Of a stretch of DNA of 7,213 bases, positions 1 to 7,213 are shown one piece after another. This DNA comes from Sulfuricella sp. GTDB lineage: Bacteria > Pseudomonadota > Gammaproteobacteria > Burkholderiales > Sulfuricellaceae. The notes below the pieces were generated by a model, which saw nothing but the letters and a program-made list of their open reading frames with translations, did not search any database and was not told the origin of the DNA. Position 1 is the stretch's first letter, and each line of letters opens with the position of its first letter. The stretch lies in NCBI GenBank assembly GCA_019911785.1, contig JAIOJM010000196.1, positions 1 through 7,213 on the forward strand. The letters are read 5' to 3'. The translations under genes were made by a program, and so were the position numbers.

Positions 1-1
1 C

Positions 2-1702
2 GACCAGCATGCGGTGCGCGCCCTGCGCCACGCACTGGGCGTGCGCCCGGTCTACAAGCGCGTGGATACCTGCGCTGCCGAATTCGCCACCGACACCGCC
101 TACATGTATTCCACCTACGAGGAGGAGTGCGAGGCGGAGCCCACCAACAAGAAAAAGATCATGGTGCTGGGCGGCGGGCCGAACCGCATCGGCCAGGGCA
201 TCGAATTCGACTACTGCTGCGTGCATGCTGCGCTGGCGATGCGCGAGGACGGCTACGAGACCATCATGGTCAACTGCAATCCGGAAACCGTCTCGACCGA
301 CTATGACACTTCCGATCGTCTGTATTTCGAGCCGCTGACCCTGGAGGACGTACTCGAAGTGGTCGCAGTGGAGAAGCCGTTCGGCGTGATCGTCCAGTAC
401 GGCGGCCAGACCCCGCTGAAACTGGCGCGCGACCTTGAAGCCAACGGTGTGCCGATCATCGGCACCAGCCCGGACATGATCGATGCCGCCGAGGACCGCG
501 AGCGTTTCCAGCAGATACTGCATGAACTGGGCCTGAAACAGCCGCCCAACCGCACGGCCCGGACACCGGAAGAAGCCATCCGCCTTGCTGTTGAAATCGG
601 CTATCCGCTGGTAGTGCGGCCATCCTACGTGCTGGGCGGGCGCGCCATGGAAATCGTCCACCAGCAGGCCGACCTGGAGCGCTACATGCGCGAGGCGGTG
701 AAGGTTTCCAACGATTCGCCGGTGCTGCTCGACCGCTTCCTCAACGATGCCACCGAAGTGGACGTCGATGCGATCTGCGATGGAACCGAGGTGCTGATCG
801 GCGGATTGATGGAGCATATCGAGGAGGCCGGCGTGCATTCCGGCGATTCCGCCTGCTCGCTGCCGCCGTATAGCCTGTCGCCGGAAATCCAGGACGAAAT
901 GCGGCGCCAGACCGTGCTGATGGCCAAGGCGCTCAAGGTGGTCGGCCTGATGAACGTGCAGTTCGCCATCCAGGGCGAGACGGTGTACGTGCTCGAAGTC
1001 AATCCGCGCGCCTCGCGCACCGTGCCGTTCGTGTCCAAGGCTGCCGGCTTGCAGCTGGCGAAGATTGCGGCGCGCTGCATGGCCGGGCGCACCCTCAAGG
1101 AGCAGGGCGTCACCCGCGAAGTGGTGCCGCCTTACTATTCCGTCAAGGAAGCCGTGTTCCCGTTCATCAAGTTCCCGGGCGTGGATACCATCCTCGGCCC
1201 GGAGATGAAATCCACCGGCGAGGTGATGGGTGTCGGCGCGACTTTTGCCGAGGCCTTCGTCAAGTCGCAGCTCGCTACCGGGGTGAAGCTGCCCTCCAGC
1301 GGCCGCGCCTTCATCAGCGTGCGCGGCAGCGACAAGGACAAGGTGCTGGATATTGCCAGGATCCTGGCGGAGCAGGGCTTTAACCTGGTCGCCACGCGCG
1401 GCACGGCGGCGGCCCTTTCCGCAGCGGGCCTGGCGGTGACGCCGGTGAACAAGGTGCATGAAGGCCGCCCCCACATCGTGGACATGATCAAGAATGGCGA
1501 CATCAACCTGATCGTCAATACCGTGGAGGACAAGCGTGGCGTGCATGATTCCTACGTCATGCGCAACGCCGCCTTGCAGAACAAGATCACCTACTACACC
1601 ACGCTGGCAGGTGCCCGCGCCGCCTGTGCCGGCATTCAGCACATGCAGGAGCTGCAGGTGTACGACCTGCAGGGCCTGCACGCCAGACTGCCAAAGGCGT
1701 AA
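2..1702 (+). CDS. carB: Carbamoyl-phosphate synthase large subunit, C-terminal half (5' truncated by window)
   Basis: This is the large subunit of carbamoyl-phosphate synthase, which makes carbamoyl phosphate from bicarbonate, ammonia (delivered from glutamine by CarA) and 2 ATP for pyrimidine and arginine synthesis. The reading frame is open from the window edge, so about the last 566 of the usual ~1070 residues are visible. In order they are the end of the oligomerisation domain ([20 protein letters not shown]), the second ATP-grasp (carbamate-phosphorylating) half, and the MGS-like allosteric domain from about nt 1290. Recognisable motifs are [10 protein letters not shown] (170-199), [13 protein letters not shown], which keeps the glutamate and aspartate that bind ornithine in E. 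coli, and EVNPRASR (995-1018) with the metal-binding Glu and Asn. The allosteric domain keeps VATRGTA and NKVHEGRPH. The E. coli NTT that helps bind UMP reads NTV here. The gene ends in TAA, and no T-tract terminator hairpin is evident before element 1. Confidence 0.98.
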   Translation, partial: DQHAVRALRHALGVRPVYKRVDTCAAEFATDTAYMYSTYEEECEAEPTNKKKIMVLGGGPNRIGQGIEFDYCCVHAALAMREDGYETIMVNCNPETVSTDYDTSDRLYFEPLTLEDVLEVVAVEKPFGVIVQYGGQTPLKLARDLEANGVPIIGTSPDMIDAAEDRERFQQILHELGLKQPPNRTARTPEEAIRLAVEIGYPLVVRPSYVLGGRAMEIVHQQADLERYMREAVKVSNDSPVLLDRFLNDATEVDVDAICDGTEVLIGGLMEHIEEAGVHSGDSACSLPPYSLSPEIQDEMRRQTVLMAKALKVVGLMNVQFAIQGETVYVLEVNPRASRTVPFVSKAAGLQLAKIAARCMAGRTLKEQGVTREVVPPYYSVKEAVFPFIKFPGVDTILGPEMKSTGEVMGVGATFAEAFVKSQLATGVKLPSSGRAFISVRGSDKDKVLDIARILAEQGFNLVATRGTAAALSAAGLAVTPVNKVHEGRPHIVDMIKNGDINLIVNTVEDKRGVHDSYVMRNAALQNKITYYTTLAGARAACAGIQHMQELQVYDLQGLHARLPKA

Positions 1703-1735
1703 TCAGGCCGCTTGGCTTCAAACAAGAAATGGCGA

Positions 1736-1882
1736 TTAACCACGAATGACACGAATGTTCACGAATAAACACGAATGGCTTGAGATAAGCATCGTGTCGC
1801 TAAACAGGTGAATCAGACTAGCCTGCTAACCACTGATTTATTCGTGAGCATTCGTGCTTCATTCGTGTAAATTCGTGGTTAA
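1736..1882. repeat. Palindromic heptamer-array element 1 (CACGAAT type)
   Basis: This is a 147-nt inverted-repeat element between carB and greA. The left arm (1736-1776) starts TTAAC and carries four CACGAAT heptamers at 1741, 1750, 1760 and 1770. The right arm (1840-1882) carries four ATTCGTG at 1840, 1850, 1861 and 1871 and ends GGTTAA. Heptamers recur every 9-11 bp. All eight are identical, while the 2-4-nt linkers differ between the arms. The 63-nt core (1777-1839) contains AATCAG-CTAGCC-GCTAAC blocks that recur in element 4 on the other strand. In RNA the arms could pair over about 40 nt. The element begins 33 nt after the carB stop and ends about 38 nt before the greA ribosome binding site. 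A GGGTTTTT run follows at 1883-1890, but the 63-nt core makes a classical intrinsic terminator doubtful. I do not recognise a named family. Confidence 0.9.
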
Positions 1883-1929
1883 GGGTTTTTCTAGGTTAAA
1901 ACCGGTTATCCAAGAAATCCGAGGGAAAA

Positions 1930-2406
1930 ATGAGCAAGGTTCCATTGACAATACACGGCGCCGAATTGCTGCGCGCCGAACTGCACAACCTGAAGACCGT
2001 CGAGCGTCCGAGCGTGATCGCTGCCATTGCCGAGGCCCGGTCGCACGGCGACTTGTCCGAGAACGCCGAGTACGATGCGGCCAAGGAACGGCAGAGCTTT
2101 GTCGAGGGGCGCATTGCCGAGGTCGAGTTCAAGCTGTCCAATGCCCAGATCATCGATCCCAGGCAGCTCGATGCTGAAGGCCGTTGCGTGTTCGGTGCCA
2201 CCGTCGATCTGGAGGATCTGGAAAGCGGTGAAGCCGTGACCTATCAGATTGTTGGTGACGACGAGGCCGACATCAAGCAGGGCAAGATTTCCATCGGTTC
2301 ACCGATTGCCCGCGCACTGATCGGCAAATTCGCCGGCGATGTCGCCGAGGTGCAGGCGCCGGGCGGAGTGCGCGAATATGAAGTGCTGGATGTGAAGTAC
2401 ATTTAA
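1930..2406 (+). CDS. greA: Transcription elongation factor GreA
   Basis: GreA enters the secondary channel of backtracked RNA polymerase and stimulates cleavage of the 3' end of the transcript, which rescues arrested complexes. The product is 158 residues, the same length as E. coli GreA. The N-terminal coiled-coil (about residues 1-75) carries the tip motif [13 protein letters not shown], with the acidic residues D41 and E44 that hold the catalytic metal. The C-terminal FKBP-like domain contains [21 protein letters not shown] and the closing [16 protein letters not shown]. The ATG is preceded by GAGGG (1921-1925) with 4 nt between, and the E. coli protein starts at the same point. It sits directly downstream of carB in the same direction, but element 1 fills most of the 227-nt gap, so cotranscription cannot be judged from sequence. 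Confidence 0.98.
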   Translation: MSKVPLTIHGAELLRAELHNLKTVERPSVIAAIAEARSHGDLSENAEYDAAKERQSFVEGRIAEVEFKLSNAQIIDPRQLDAEGRCVFGATVDLEDLESGEAVTYQIVGDDEADIKQGKISIGSPIARALIGKFAGDVAEVQAPGGVREYEVLDVKYI

Positions 2407-2421
2407 CTTATAAAGAAGTAG

Positions 2422-2582
2422 TTTAGCCACGGATTAACACAGATATACACAGATTATCGATGAGTTACAGTTCTCATCCTAATCGCCTTTTTGGTGGGAT
2501 GCGAATCCTCAATAACACATTGTTTCGCCTAGAGGCGCCTACTTTTAGTATCTGTGTTAATCCGTGTTCATCTGTGGATAAA
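2422..2582. repeat. Palindromic heptamer-array element 2 (CACRGAT type)
   Basis: This 161-nt inverted repeat fills most of the gap between greA and the DUF4149 gene. The left arm (2422-2454) carries CACGGAT at 2428 and CACAGAT at 2438 and 2448. The right arm (2550-2582) carries the inverted ATCTGTG at 2550, ATCCGTG at 2560 and ATCTGTG at 2570. The period is exactly 10 bp in both arms, and the 33-nt arms match at 27 of 33 positions. The layout is that of elements 1 and 4, including the CCAC outer heptamer, but the repeated word differs. The 95-nt core holds small hairpins: GATGAG/CTCATC (2459-2478, 8-nt loop) and CGCC/GGCG (2526-2537). It shows no clear similarity to the other cores. The element begins 15 nt after the greA stop and ends 17 nt before the next start codon. 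Confidence 0.85.
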
Positions 2583-2599
2583 AGAGGTTTTAAGGTTTA

Positions 2600-3055
2600 A
2601 TGAATCGCTTCGCCGACAAGCTTTCCTACTTCGCCATCACCCTGTGGGTGGGTGGCCTGTGGGCCATCGGCTACCTGGCTGCACCGGTGCTGTTTGCCTC
2701 GCTGGGCGACAAAATGCTGGCCGGCATGCTGGCGGGCAAGATGTTTACCTGGATCGCCTATGTCGGCATGGGATGCGGTGTTTACCTGTTGATTCACCGC
2801 TTGACGGTGTTTGGTGGCAGTGCACTGAAGCAGGGGTTTTTCTGGGCTGTGATGGTGATGTTGCTGCTTACCGCAGCCATTCACTTCGGCATCCAGCCGA
2901 TACTGGCGGGCCTGAAAGAGCAGGCATTGCCTAAGGAAGTGATGGAAAGCATGTTCCGCGATCGCTTCGCCCGCTGGCACGGGATATCCAGCATCGGTTA
3001 CCTGATCGAAAGCCTGCTCGGTCTGGTCCTGGTTCTGGCGCCGCGTCGGAGTTAA
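2600..3055 (+). CDS. DUF4149 family integral membrane protein
   Basis: This is a 151-residue, very hydrophobic protein with four predicted membrane segments at about residues 10-33, 49-67, 79-101 and 130-147. It matches the DUF4149 (TMEM205-like) family by length, by the first helix (LWVGGLWAIGYLAAPVLF) and by the conserved RFARWHGISSIGYLIESLLG before and within the last helix. The biochemical role of the family is not established. The start is the ATG at 2600, with a weak AAGG 4 nt upstream (2592-2595) and AGAGG further out. No earlier start in this frame fits a first transmembrane segment better. The gene stands between greA and yhbY. Its TAA overlaps the yhbY stop codon on the other strand, leaving no room for a terminator between the two. 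Confidence 0.85.
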   Translation: MNRFADKLSYFAITLWVGGLWAIGYLAAPVLFASLGDKMLAGMLAGKMFTWIAYVGMGCGVYLLIHRLTVFGGSALKQGFFWAVMVMLLLTAAIHFGIQPILAGLKEQALPKEVMESMFRDRFARWHGISSIGYLIESLLGLVLVLAPRRS

Positions 3056-3354
3056 TCCTTCGGCAGTACCAGCTTGGGTTTTTCGGCCGGCTTGTAAACG
3101 ATCAGAATCTTGCCGATGTGCTGTACCGAGGCGGCGTTCAAGGTTTCACAGATTTCAGTCAGCTGGCTGTCGCGCGTCGCCTTGTCGCGGCTGTGCGATT
3201 TGACCTTGATCAGCTCATGGCTGGCGATGCTGCGCTCGAGTTCCTTCATGACCGCCTCGGTGAGGCCGGCGTCGCCGATCGTCACCACGGGATTCAGGTT
3301 GTGAGCCTGGGCGCGAAGAAAGCGCCTTTGCTCCGGAGTGAGTGATAGCATCAT
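3052..3354 (-). CDS. yhbY: CRM-domain RNA-binding protein YhbY (50S assembly factor)
   Basis: This is a small single-domain CRM (KhbY/YhbY) RNA-binding protein that in E. coli associates with precursor 50S ribosomal particles. The fold signature is clear: LTPEQRRFLRAQAHNLNPVVTIGDAGLTE, then ELIKVKSH, and VQHIGKILIVYKP near the end, with the glycine loop GDAGLTE replacing the usual GxxGLT. It is the only minus-strand gene here. Three in-frame ATGs lie close together, at 3363, 3354 and 3351. I chose 3354 (100 residues) because AGGA lies 8 nt upstream of it. The 3363 start has no Shine-Dalgarno sequence, and the start at 3351 best matches the E. coli N-terminus. The 3' end overlaps the DUF4149 gene by 4 bp, and the 5' end faces rlmE. 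Confidence 0.93.
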   Translation of the reverse strand: MMLSLTPEQRRFLRAQAHNLNPVVTIGDAGLTEAVMKELERSIASHELIKVKSHSRDKATRDSQLTEICETLNAASVQHIGKILIVYKPAEKPKLVLPKD

Positions 3355-3362
3355 ATTTAGCA

Positions 3363-3366
3363 TCCT
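3363..3366 (-). promoter_or_regulatory. Ribosome binding site favouring the inner yhbY start
   Basis: On the minus strand AGGA lies 8 nt before the ATG at 3354 and 11 nt before the ATG at 3351. It overlaps the first base of the outermost ATG at 3363, so it cannot serve that start. This supports a YhbY of 99-100 rather than 103 residues. Confidence 0.5.
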
Positions 3367-3389
3367 AGGAAAGGTTCGCAGTTTACCCG

Positions 3390-4016
3390 ATGAAGCGCAC
3401 TAAAACCAGCAAGGCCTGGATGATGGAGCACGTTACCGACCCCTACGTCCAACTGGCGAGGCACGAAGGTTACCGTTCGCGCGCCTCGTATAAACTGCTG
3501 GAAATTATCGAGCGCGACCACCTGCTCAAGCCCGGCATGAGGGTGGTTGACCTGGGCGCAACGCCTGGGGGTTGGTCGCAGGTGGTGGCGCAGAAGCTGG
3601 CGGGCCAGGGAAAAGTGATCGCACTCGACCTTCTGGAAATGGTGCCCCTGGCTGGCGTGACCTTCATCCAGGGTGATTTCCGCGAAGATGCCGTGCTGGC
3701 CGAGCTGGTCAAAGCGCTGGATGGCCGTCCGGTGGACCTTGTTATTTCCGATATGGCCCCCAATCTGAGTGGTGTCGGACTCGTTGACCAGGCACGGGCG
3801 ATGCACCTTGCCGAGTTGGCGCTGGAGTTTGCCTTGCAGCATTTGAAACCGGGCGGCAGTTTCCTGGTCAAAGTATTCCAGGGCGATGGCTTCGATGAGT
3901 ACATCCGGACAATGCGCGGACATTTCAGGCAGGTGGCGACGCGCAAGCCGAAAGCCTCGCGCGGTCGAACCAATGAAACCTTTCTGCTCGCAAAAGATCT
4001 GACACGAGCCGAATAA
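3390..4016 (+). CDS. rlmE: 23S rRNA (uridine-2552 2'-O) methyltransferase RlmE
   Basis: RlmE (FtsJ/RrmJ) uses S-adenosylmethionine to methylate the ribose of U2552 in the A-loop of 23S rRNA, a late step of 50S assembly. The product is 208 residues against 209 in E. coli. The SAM-binding motif I reads [12 protein letters not shown] (residues 53-64), and [22 protein letters not shown] and [12 protein letters not shown] follow. The catalytic K-D-K-E tetrad is complete at K35, D121, K161 and E196, each exactly three less than in E. coli. No strong Shine-Dalgarno sequence precedes the ATG; the nearest is AGGAAAGG at 3368-3375, about 14 nt away. The start nevertheless gives the family N-terminus ([17 protein letters not shown]). 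Its neighbours are divergent yhbY and ftsH 48 nt downstream, the same neighbourhood as in E. coli. Confidence 0.97.
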   Translation: MKRTKTSKAWMMEHVTDPYVQLARHEGYRSRASYKLLEIIERDHLLKPGMRVVDLGATPGGWSQVVAQKLAGQGKVIALDLLEMVPLAGVTFIQGDFREDAVLAELVKALDGRPVDLVISDMAPNLSGVGLVDQARAMHLAELALEFALQHLKPGGSFLVKVFQGDGFDEYIRTMRGHFRQVATRKPKASRGRTNETFLLAKDLTRAE

Positions 4017-4053
4017 AGGGTTTAGAATTTACTTGTATGTATATAGTGGGCTT

Positions 4054-4059
4054 GAGGAG
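4054..4059 (+). promoter_or_regulatory. Strong ribosome binding site deciding the ftsH TTG start
   Basis: GAGGAG ends 5 nt before the TTG at 4065 but 17 nt before the first ATG (4077). The spacing therefore points to initiation at TTG, which adds the residues NNL that precede the conserved [12 protein letters not shown] segment. Confidence 0.75.
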
Positions 4060-4064
4060 CGGTT

Positions 4065-5957
<1,893 letters not shown>

Positions 5958-5963
5958 TTGTCA

Positions 5964-5987
5964 GGGACTAGGGATCAGGGGCTAGGG
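5964..5987 (+). other. Potential G-quadruplex, plus strand
   Basis: Four G-runs (5964-5966, 5971-5973, 5978-5981, 5985-5987) are separated by loops of 3-4 nt, which fits the usual G3+N1-7 pattern. It would also be present in the RNA if ftsH transcripts run past the stop codon. Folding here is inferred, not shown. Confidence 0.6.
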
Positions 5988-6013
5988 ACTACACGGGGAA
6001 GGCCGTGCCGGGG

Positions 6014-6041
6014 TTGACATCTTTGCCGCGTCCACTAGCAT
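6014..6041 (+). promoter_or_regulatory. Possible sigma-70 promoter for folP inside element 3
   Basis: A perfect -35 hexamer TTGACA (6014-6019) is followed after 16 nt by TAGCAT (6036-6041), which matches the -10 consensus at four of six positions. Transcription would begin at about 6048, inside the CTAGCCC tandem, giving a leader of about 30 nt made almost only of that repeat. One good hexamer can occur by chance. Confidence 0.4.
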
Positions 6042-6048
6042 TTTCTAG

Positions 6049-6073
6049 CCCCTAGCCCCTAGCCCCTAGCCCC
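6049..6073 (-). other. Potential G-quadruplex, minus strand
   Basis: The minus strand carries four GGGG runs separated by uniform 3-nt CTA loops, complementary to CCCC at 6049, 6056, 6063 and 6070. This is a near-ideal quadruplex pattern, resembling telomeric repeats. On the template strand it lies just upstream of folP, so it could affect RNA polymerase or the fork. The complementary C-runs could pair with the left arm or form an i-motif. Confidence 0.65.
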
Positions 6074-6078
6074 TAGCA

Positions 6079-6897
6079 ATGCTCCACTGCGGCCGCTTCA
6101 CCCTCCCTCTCGATCGCCCGTTGATCATGGGCATCGTCAACGTCACTCCCGACTCGTTCTCCGATGGCGGTCGCCATGCGTCCGCCGCTGCCGGGATAAC
6201 ACACGCCTTTCGGCTGCTGGAAGAAGGAGCGGACATCCTCGATATCGGCGGCGAATCGTCGCGCCCCGGCGCGCAGCCCGTCGGGATCGACGAGGAACTG
6301 CGGCGGGTGCTGCCGATCATCGAGGCATTGCAGGGCAGCAACGTGCCGTTGTCGGTGGATACCTGCAAAACCGAGGTGATGCGCGCCGCCATCGATGCCG
6401 GTGCAGACATGATCAACGACATCAATGCGCTGCAAGGCGAGGGTGCGCTGGAAGCGGTGGCTGGTTCGAATGTGGCCGCCTGCCTGATGCACAGGCAGGG
6501 CACGCCGCAAACCATGCAGTTTGCTCCCCGCTATGGGGATGTCGTGGCGGATGTCATGGCTTTTCTGGCAGCGAGGATGGCCGCCGCACAGGCCGCCGGC
6601 ATCGGCCGCGAGCGGCTGGTGGTCGACCCCGGCTTTGGCTTCGGCAAGTCGCTGGAACATAATCTCACCCTGCTGCGCCAGCTCGACCGTTTCCAGACAC
6701 TGGGGGTGCCGCTGCTGGCAGGCCTGTCGCGCAAGTCCATGCTCGGCCAGATCACCGGTCTGGATGTGGATGCGCGGCTGATTCCCAGCGTCGCTGCGGC
6801 AGTGATTGCGGCCATGAAGGGTGCTAGAATTATCCGCGTGCACGACGTAAAGGCCAGCAAGGAAGCCTTGCAGATCGTGAATGCTATCGAACAATAA
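6079..6897 (+). CDS. folP: Dihydropteroate synthase
   Basis: FolP condenses p-aminobenzoate with 6-hydroxymethyl-7,8-dihydropterin pyrophosphate to form dihydropteroate in folate synthesis; it is the target of sulfonamides. The product is 272 residues against 282 in E. coli and is a TIM barrel. Visible signatures are NVTPDSFSDGG (21-31, metal/pyrophosphate Asn21), GGESSRPGA (57-65), SVDT (92-95), IND (112-114), DPGFGFGK (183-190), SRKS (217-220) and IIRVHDV (251-257). Phe27 and Pro63, at positions where changes give sulfonamide resistance elsewhere, are intact. Ser61 stands where E. coli has Thr62. The ATG at 6079 gives the right N-terminus, and an in-frame TAG at 6067 limits any upstream extension. 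No Shine-Dalgarno sequence is present because the CTAGCCC repeat runs up to the start codon. Confidence 0.97.
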   Translation: MLHCGRFTLPLDRPLIMGIVNVTPDSFSDGGRHASAAAGITHAFRLLEEGADILDIGGESSRPGAQPVGIDEELRRVLPIIEALQGSNVPLSVDTCKTEVMRAAIDAGADMINDINALQGEGALEAVAGSNVAACLMHRQGTPQTMQFAPRYGDVVADVMAFLAARMAAAQAAGIGRERLVVDPGFGFGKSLEHNLTLLRQLDRFQTLGVPLLAGLSRKSMLGQITGLDVDARLIPSVAAAVIAAMKGARIIRVHDVKASKEALQIVNAIEQ

Positions 6898-6903
6898 AAA
6901 ACC

Positions 6904-7045
6904 TTAACCACGAATGACACGAATGTTCACGAATGTTCACGAATAATTAGTTAGCGTGGCTAGACTGATTTGCCGGTTGGGGGCACGCTGATTGTTTTTG
7001 AACTATTCGTGTTTATTCGTGAACATTCGTGTCATTCGTGGTTAA
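6904..7045. repeat. Palindromic heptamer-array element 4 (CACGAAT type, inverted copy of element 1)
   Basis: This 142-nt inverted repeat lies between folP and glmM. The left arm (6904-6944) has CACGAAT at 6909, 6918, 6928 and 6938. The right arm (7005-7045) has ATTCGTG at 7005, 7015, 7025 and 7034. The arms match at 38 of 41 positions, and the three differences all lie in one linker. The reverse complement of the right arm is identical over 41 nt to the left arm of element 1. In the 60-nt core, 6950-6970 read on the minus strand matches element 1 positions 1811-1830 at 18 of 21 alignment columns. The core also holds an AGCGTG/CACGCT stem (6953-6958 with 6984-6989). The element starts 6 nt after the folP stop and ends 17 nt before the glmM ribosome binding site. 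Confidence 0.92.
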
Positions 7046-7072
7046 TCGCCGTTATTGCCATCAAGGAAAACC

Positions 7073-7213
7073 ATGACTAGAAAATATTTCGGCACCGACG
7101 GGGTGCGCGGCAAGGTCGGCGAAGCGCCGATCACCCCGGATTTTGTGATGCGTCTGGGCTATGCTGCCGGCAAGGTGCTGACTGCTTCGGAGAAGGGCTT
7201 GCCCAAGGGGGAG
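7073..7213 (+). CDS. glmM: Phosphoglucosamine mutase, N-terminal fragment (3' truncated by window)
   Basis: GlmM interconverts glucosamine-6-phosphate and glucosamine-1-phosphate on the way to UDP-N-acetylglucosamine for peptidoglycan and lipopolysaccharide. Only 47 codons of the usual ~445 are present, and the frame is open at the window edge. The start [24 protein letters not shown] is the family signature and matches E. coli GlmM ([11 protein letters not shown]) closely. The phosphoserine active site lies beyond the window. AAGGA (7063-7067) precedes the ATG by 5 nt. The folP-glmM order is widely conserved in proteobacteria, here interrupted by element 4. Confidence 0.97.
   Translation, partial: MTRKYFGTDGVRGKVGEAPITPDFVMRLGYAAGKVLTASEKGLPKGE

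Larger units (their letters stand above)
5964..6077. repeat. Palindromic heptamer-array element 3 (GGGRCTA / CTAGCCC type)
   Basis: This 114-nt element fills nearly the whole ftsH-folP gap. The left arm (5964-5991) is four abutting 7-mers: GGGACTA, GGGATCA, GGGGCTA, GGGACTA. The right arm (6045-6077) is a perfect tandem of four CTAGCCC units plus CTAGC, in inverse complement to the left. The 53-nt core (5992-6044) includes a CACGG/CCGTG hairpin (5992-6007) and a promoter-like TTGACA. There are no linkers, so the period is 7 bp, unlike the roughly 10 bp of the other three elements. The right arm is more homogeneous than the left, which suggests recent slippage or expansion. The left arm starts 6 nt after the ftsH stop, and the right arm ends 1 nt before the folP ATG. 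Confidence 0.9.

Noticed and set aside
1736..1882. CRISPR-like array of short repeats
   Set aside because: The repeats are 7 nt with 2-4-nt linkers and are inverted between the two arms. There are no 25-40-nt repeats or unique spacers of similar length, and no cas genes.
1840..1890. Intrinsic terminator for carB (repeat arm followed by GGGTTTTT)
   Set aside because: The T-run is short and the stem would need to close over a 63-nt core. The arrangement is not repeated at the other elements, so termination is possible but not supported.
1854..2177. Open frame across the end of element 1 and the start of greA
   Set aside because: It has no ribosome binding site or recognisable product, and greA occupies the region in another frame with full-length similarity.
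2554..2934. Open frame overlapping the DUF4149 gene
   Set aside because: It begins inside element 2, its translation is not protein-like, and the overlapping frame at 2600-3055 has a clear four-helix membrane protein.
4021..4047. Promoter for ftsH (TTTAGA with TATAGT or TATATA)
   Set aside because: The spacer is about 15 nt, the -35 is poor, and no heat-shock sigma-32 consensus is seen. The AT-rich stretch alone does not support a call.

Overview
The window is a stretch of conserved housekeeping chromosome from a Gram-negative proteobacterium, most likely a betaproteobacterium. The coding sequence is GC-rich. The evidence is the gene order carB-greA-(DUF4149)-yhbY-rlmE-ftsH-folP-glmM and the protein sequences: CarB, GreA, RlmE, FolP and GlmM align by eye with their E. 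coli counterparts almost throughout, and the FtsH N-terminus looks betaproteobacterial. A family such as the Gallionellaceae or Sulfuricellaceae is only a guess. There is no sign of phage, insertion sequence or defence genes, and no RNA gene was seen.

Layout: the 3' half of carB (1-1702) is followed by a 227-nt gap holding palindromic element 1. Next come greA (1930-2406), a 193-nt gap holding element 2, and a small DUF4149-type membrane protein (2600-3055). Its stop codon shares a TTAA with the stop of the oppositely oriented yhbY (3052-3354). Only about 26-35 bp further on, rlmE (3390-4016) starts divergently, followed by ftsH (4065-5957, TTG start). A 121-nt gap holds element 3, then come folP (6079-6897), a 175-nt gap holding element 4, and the first 47 codons of glmM (7073-7213, cut by the window edge).

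The genes serve core growth: carbamoyl phosphate for pyrimidines and arginine (carB), transcript cleavage by RNA polymerase (greA), 50S ribosome maturation (yhbY, rlmE), membrane and cytosolic protein quality control (ftsH), folate synthesis (folP) and cell-wall amino-sugar synthesis (glmM).

The unusual content lies between the genes. All four intergenic gaps longer than 100 bp are mostly filled (about 564 of 716 nt) by elements built the same way: an array of 3-5 heptamers, a unique core of 53-95 nt, then the inverted array. Elements 1 and 4 use CACGAAT, with all 16 copies intact, 2-4-nt linkers that vary, and a repeat period of 9-11 bp, close to one DNA turn. They also share a diverged core, so they are two copies of one dispersed element in opposite orientation. 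Element 2 has the same layout with CACRGAT heptamers. Element 3 has the inverted-array plan but with gap-free 7-bp units (GGGRCTA / CTAGCCC). It can form G-quadruplexes on both strands, abuts the folP start codon, replaces any Shine-Dalgarno sequence there, and has a promoter-like sequence in its core. I do not recognise this as a named repeat family.
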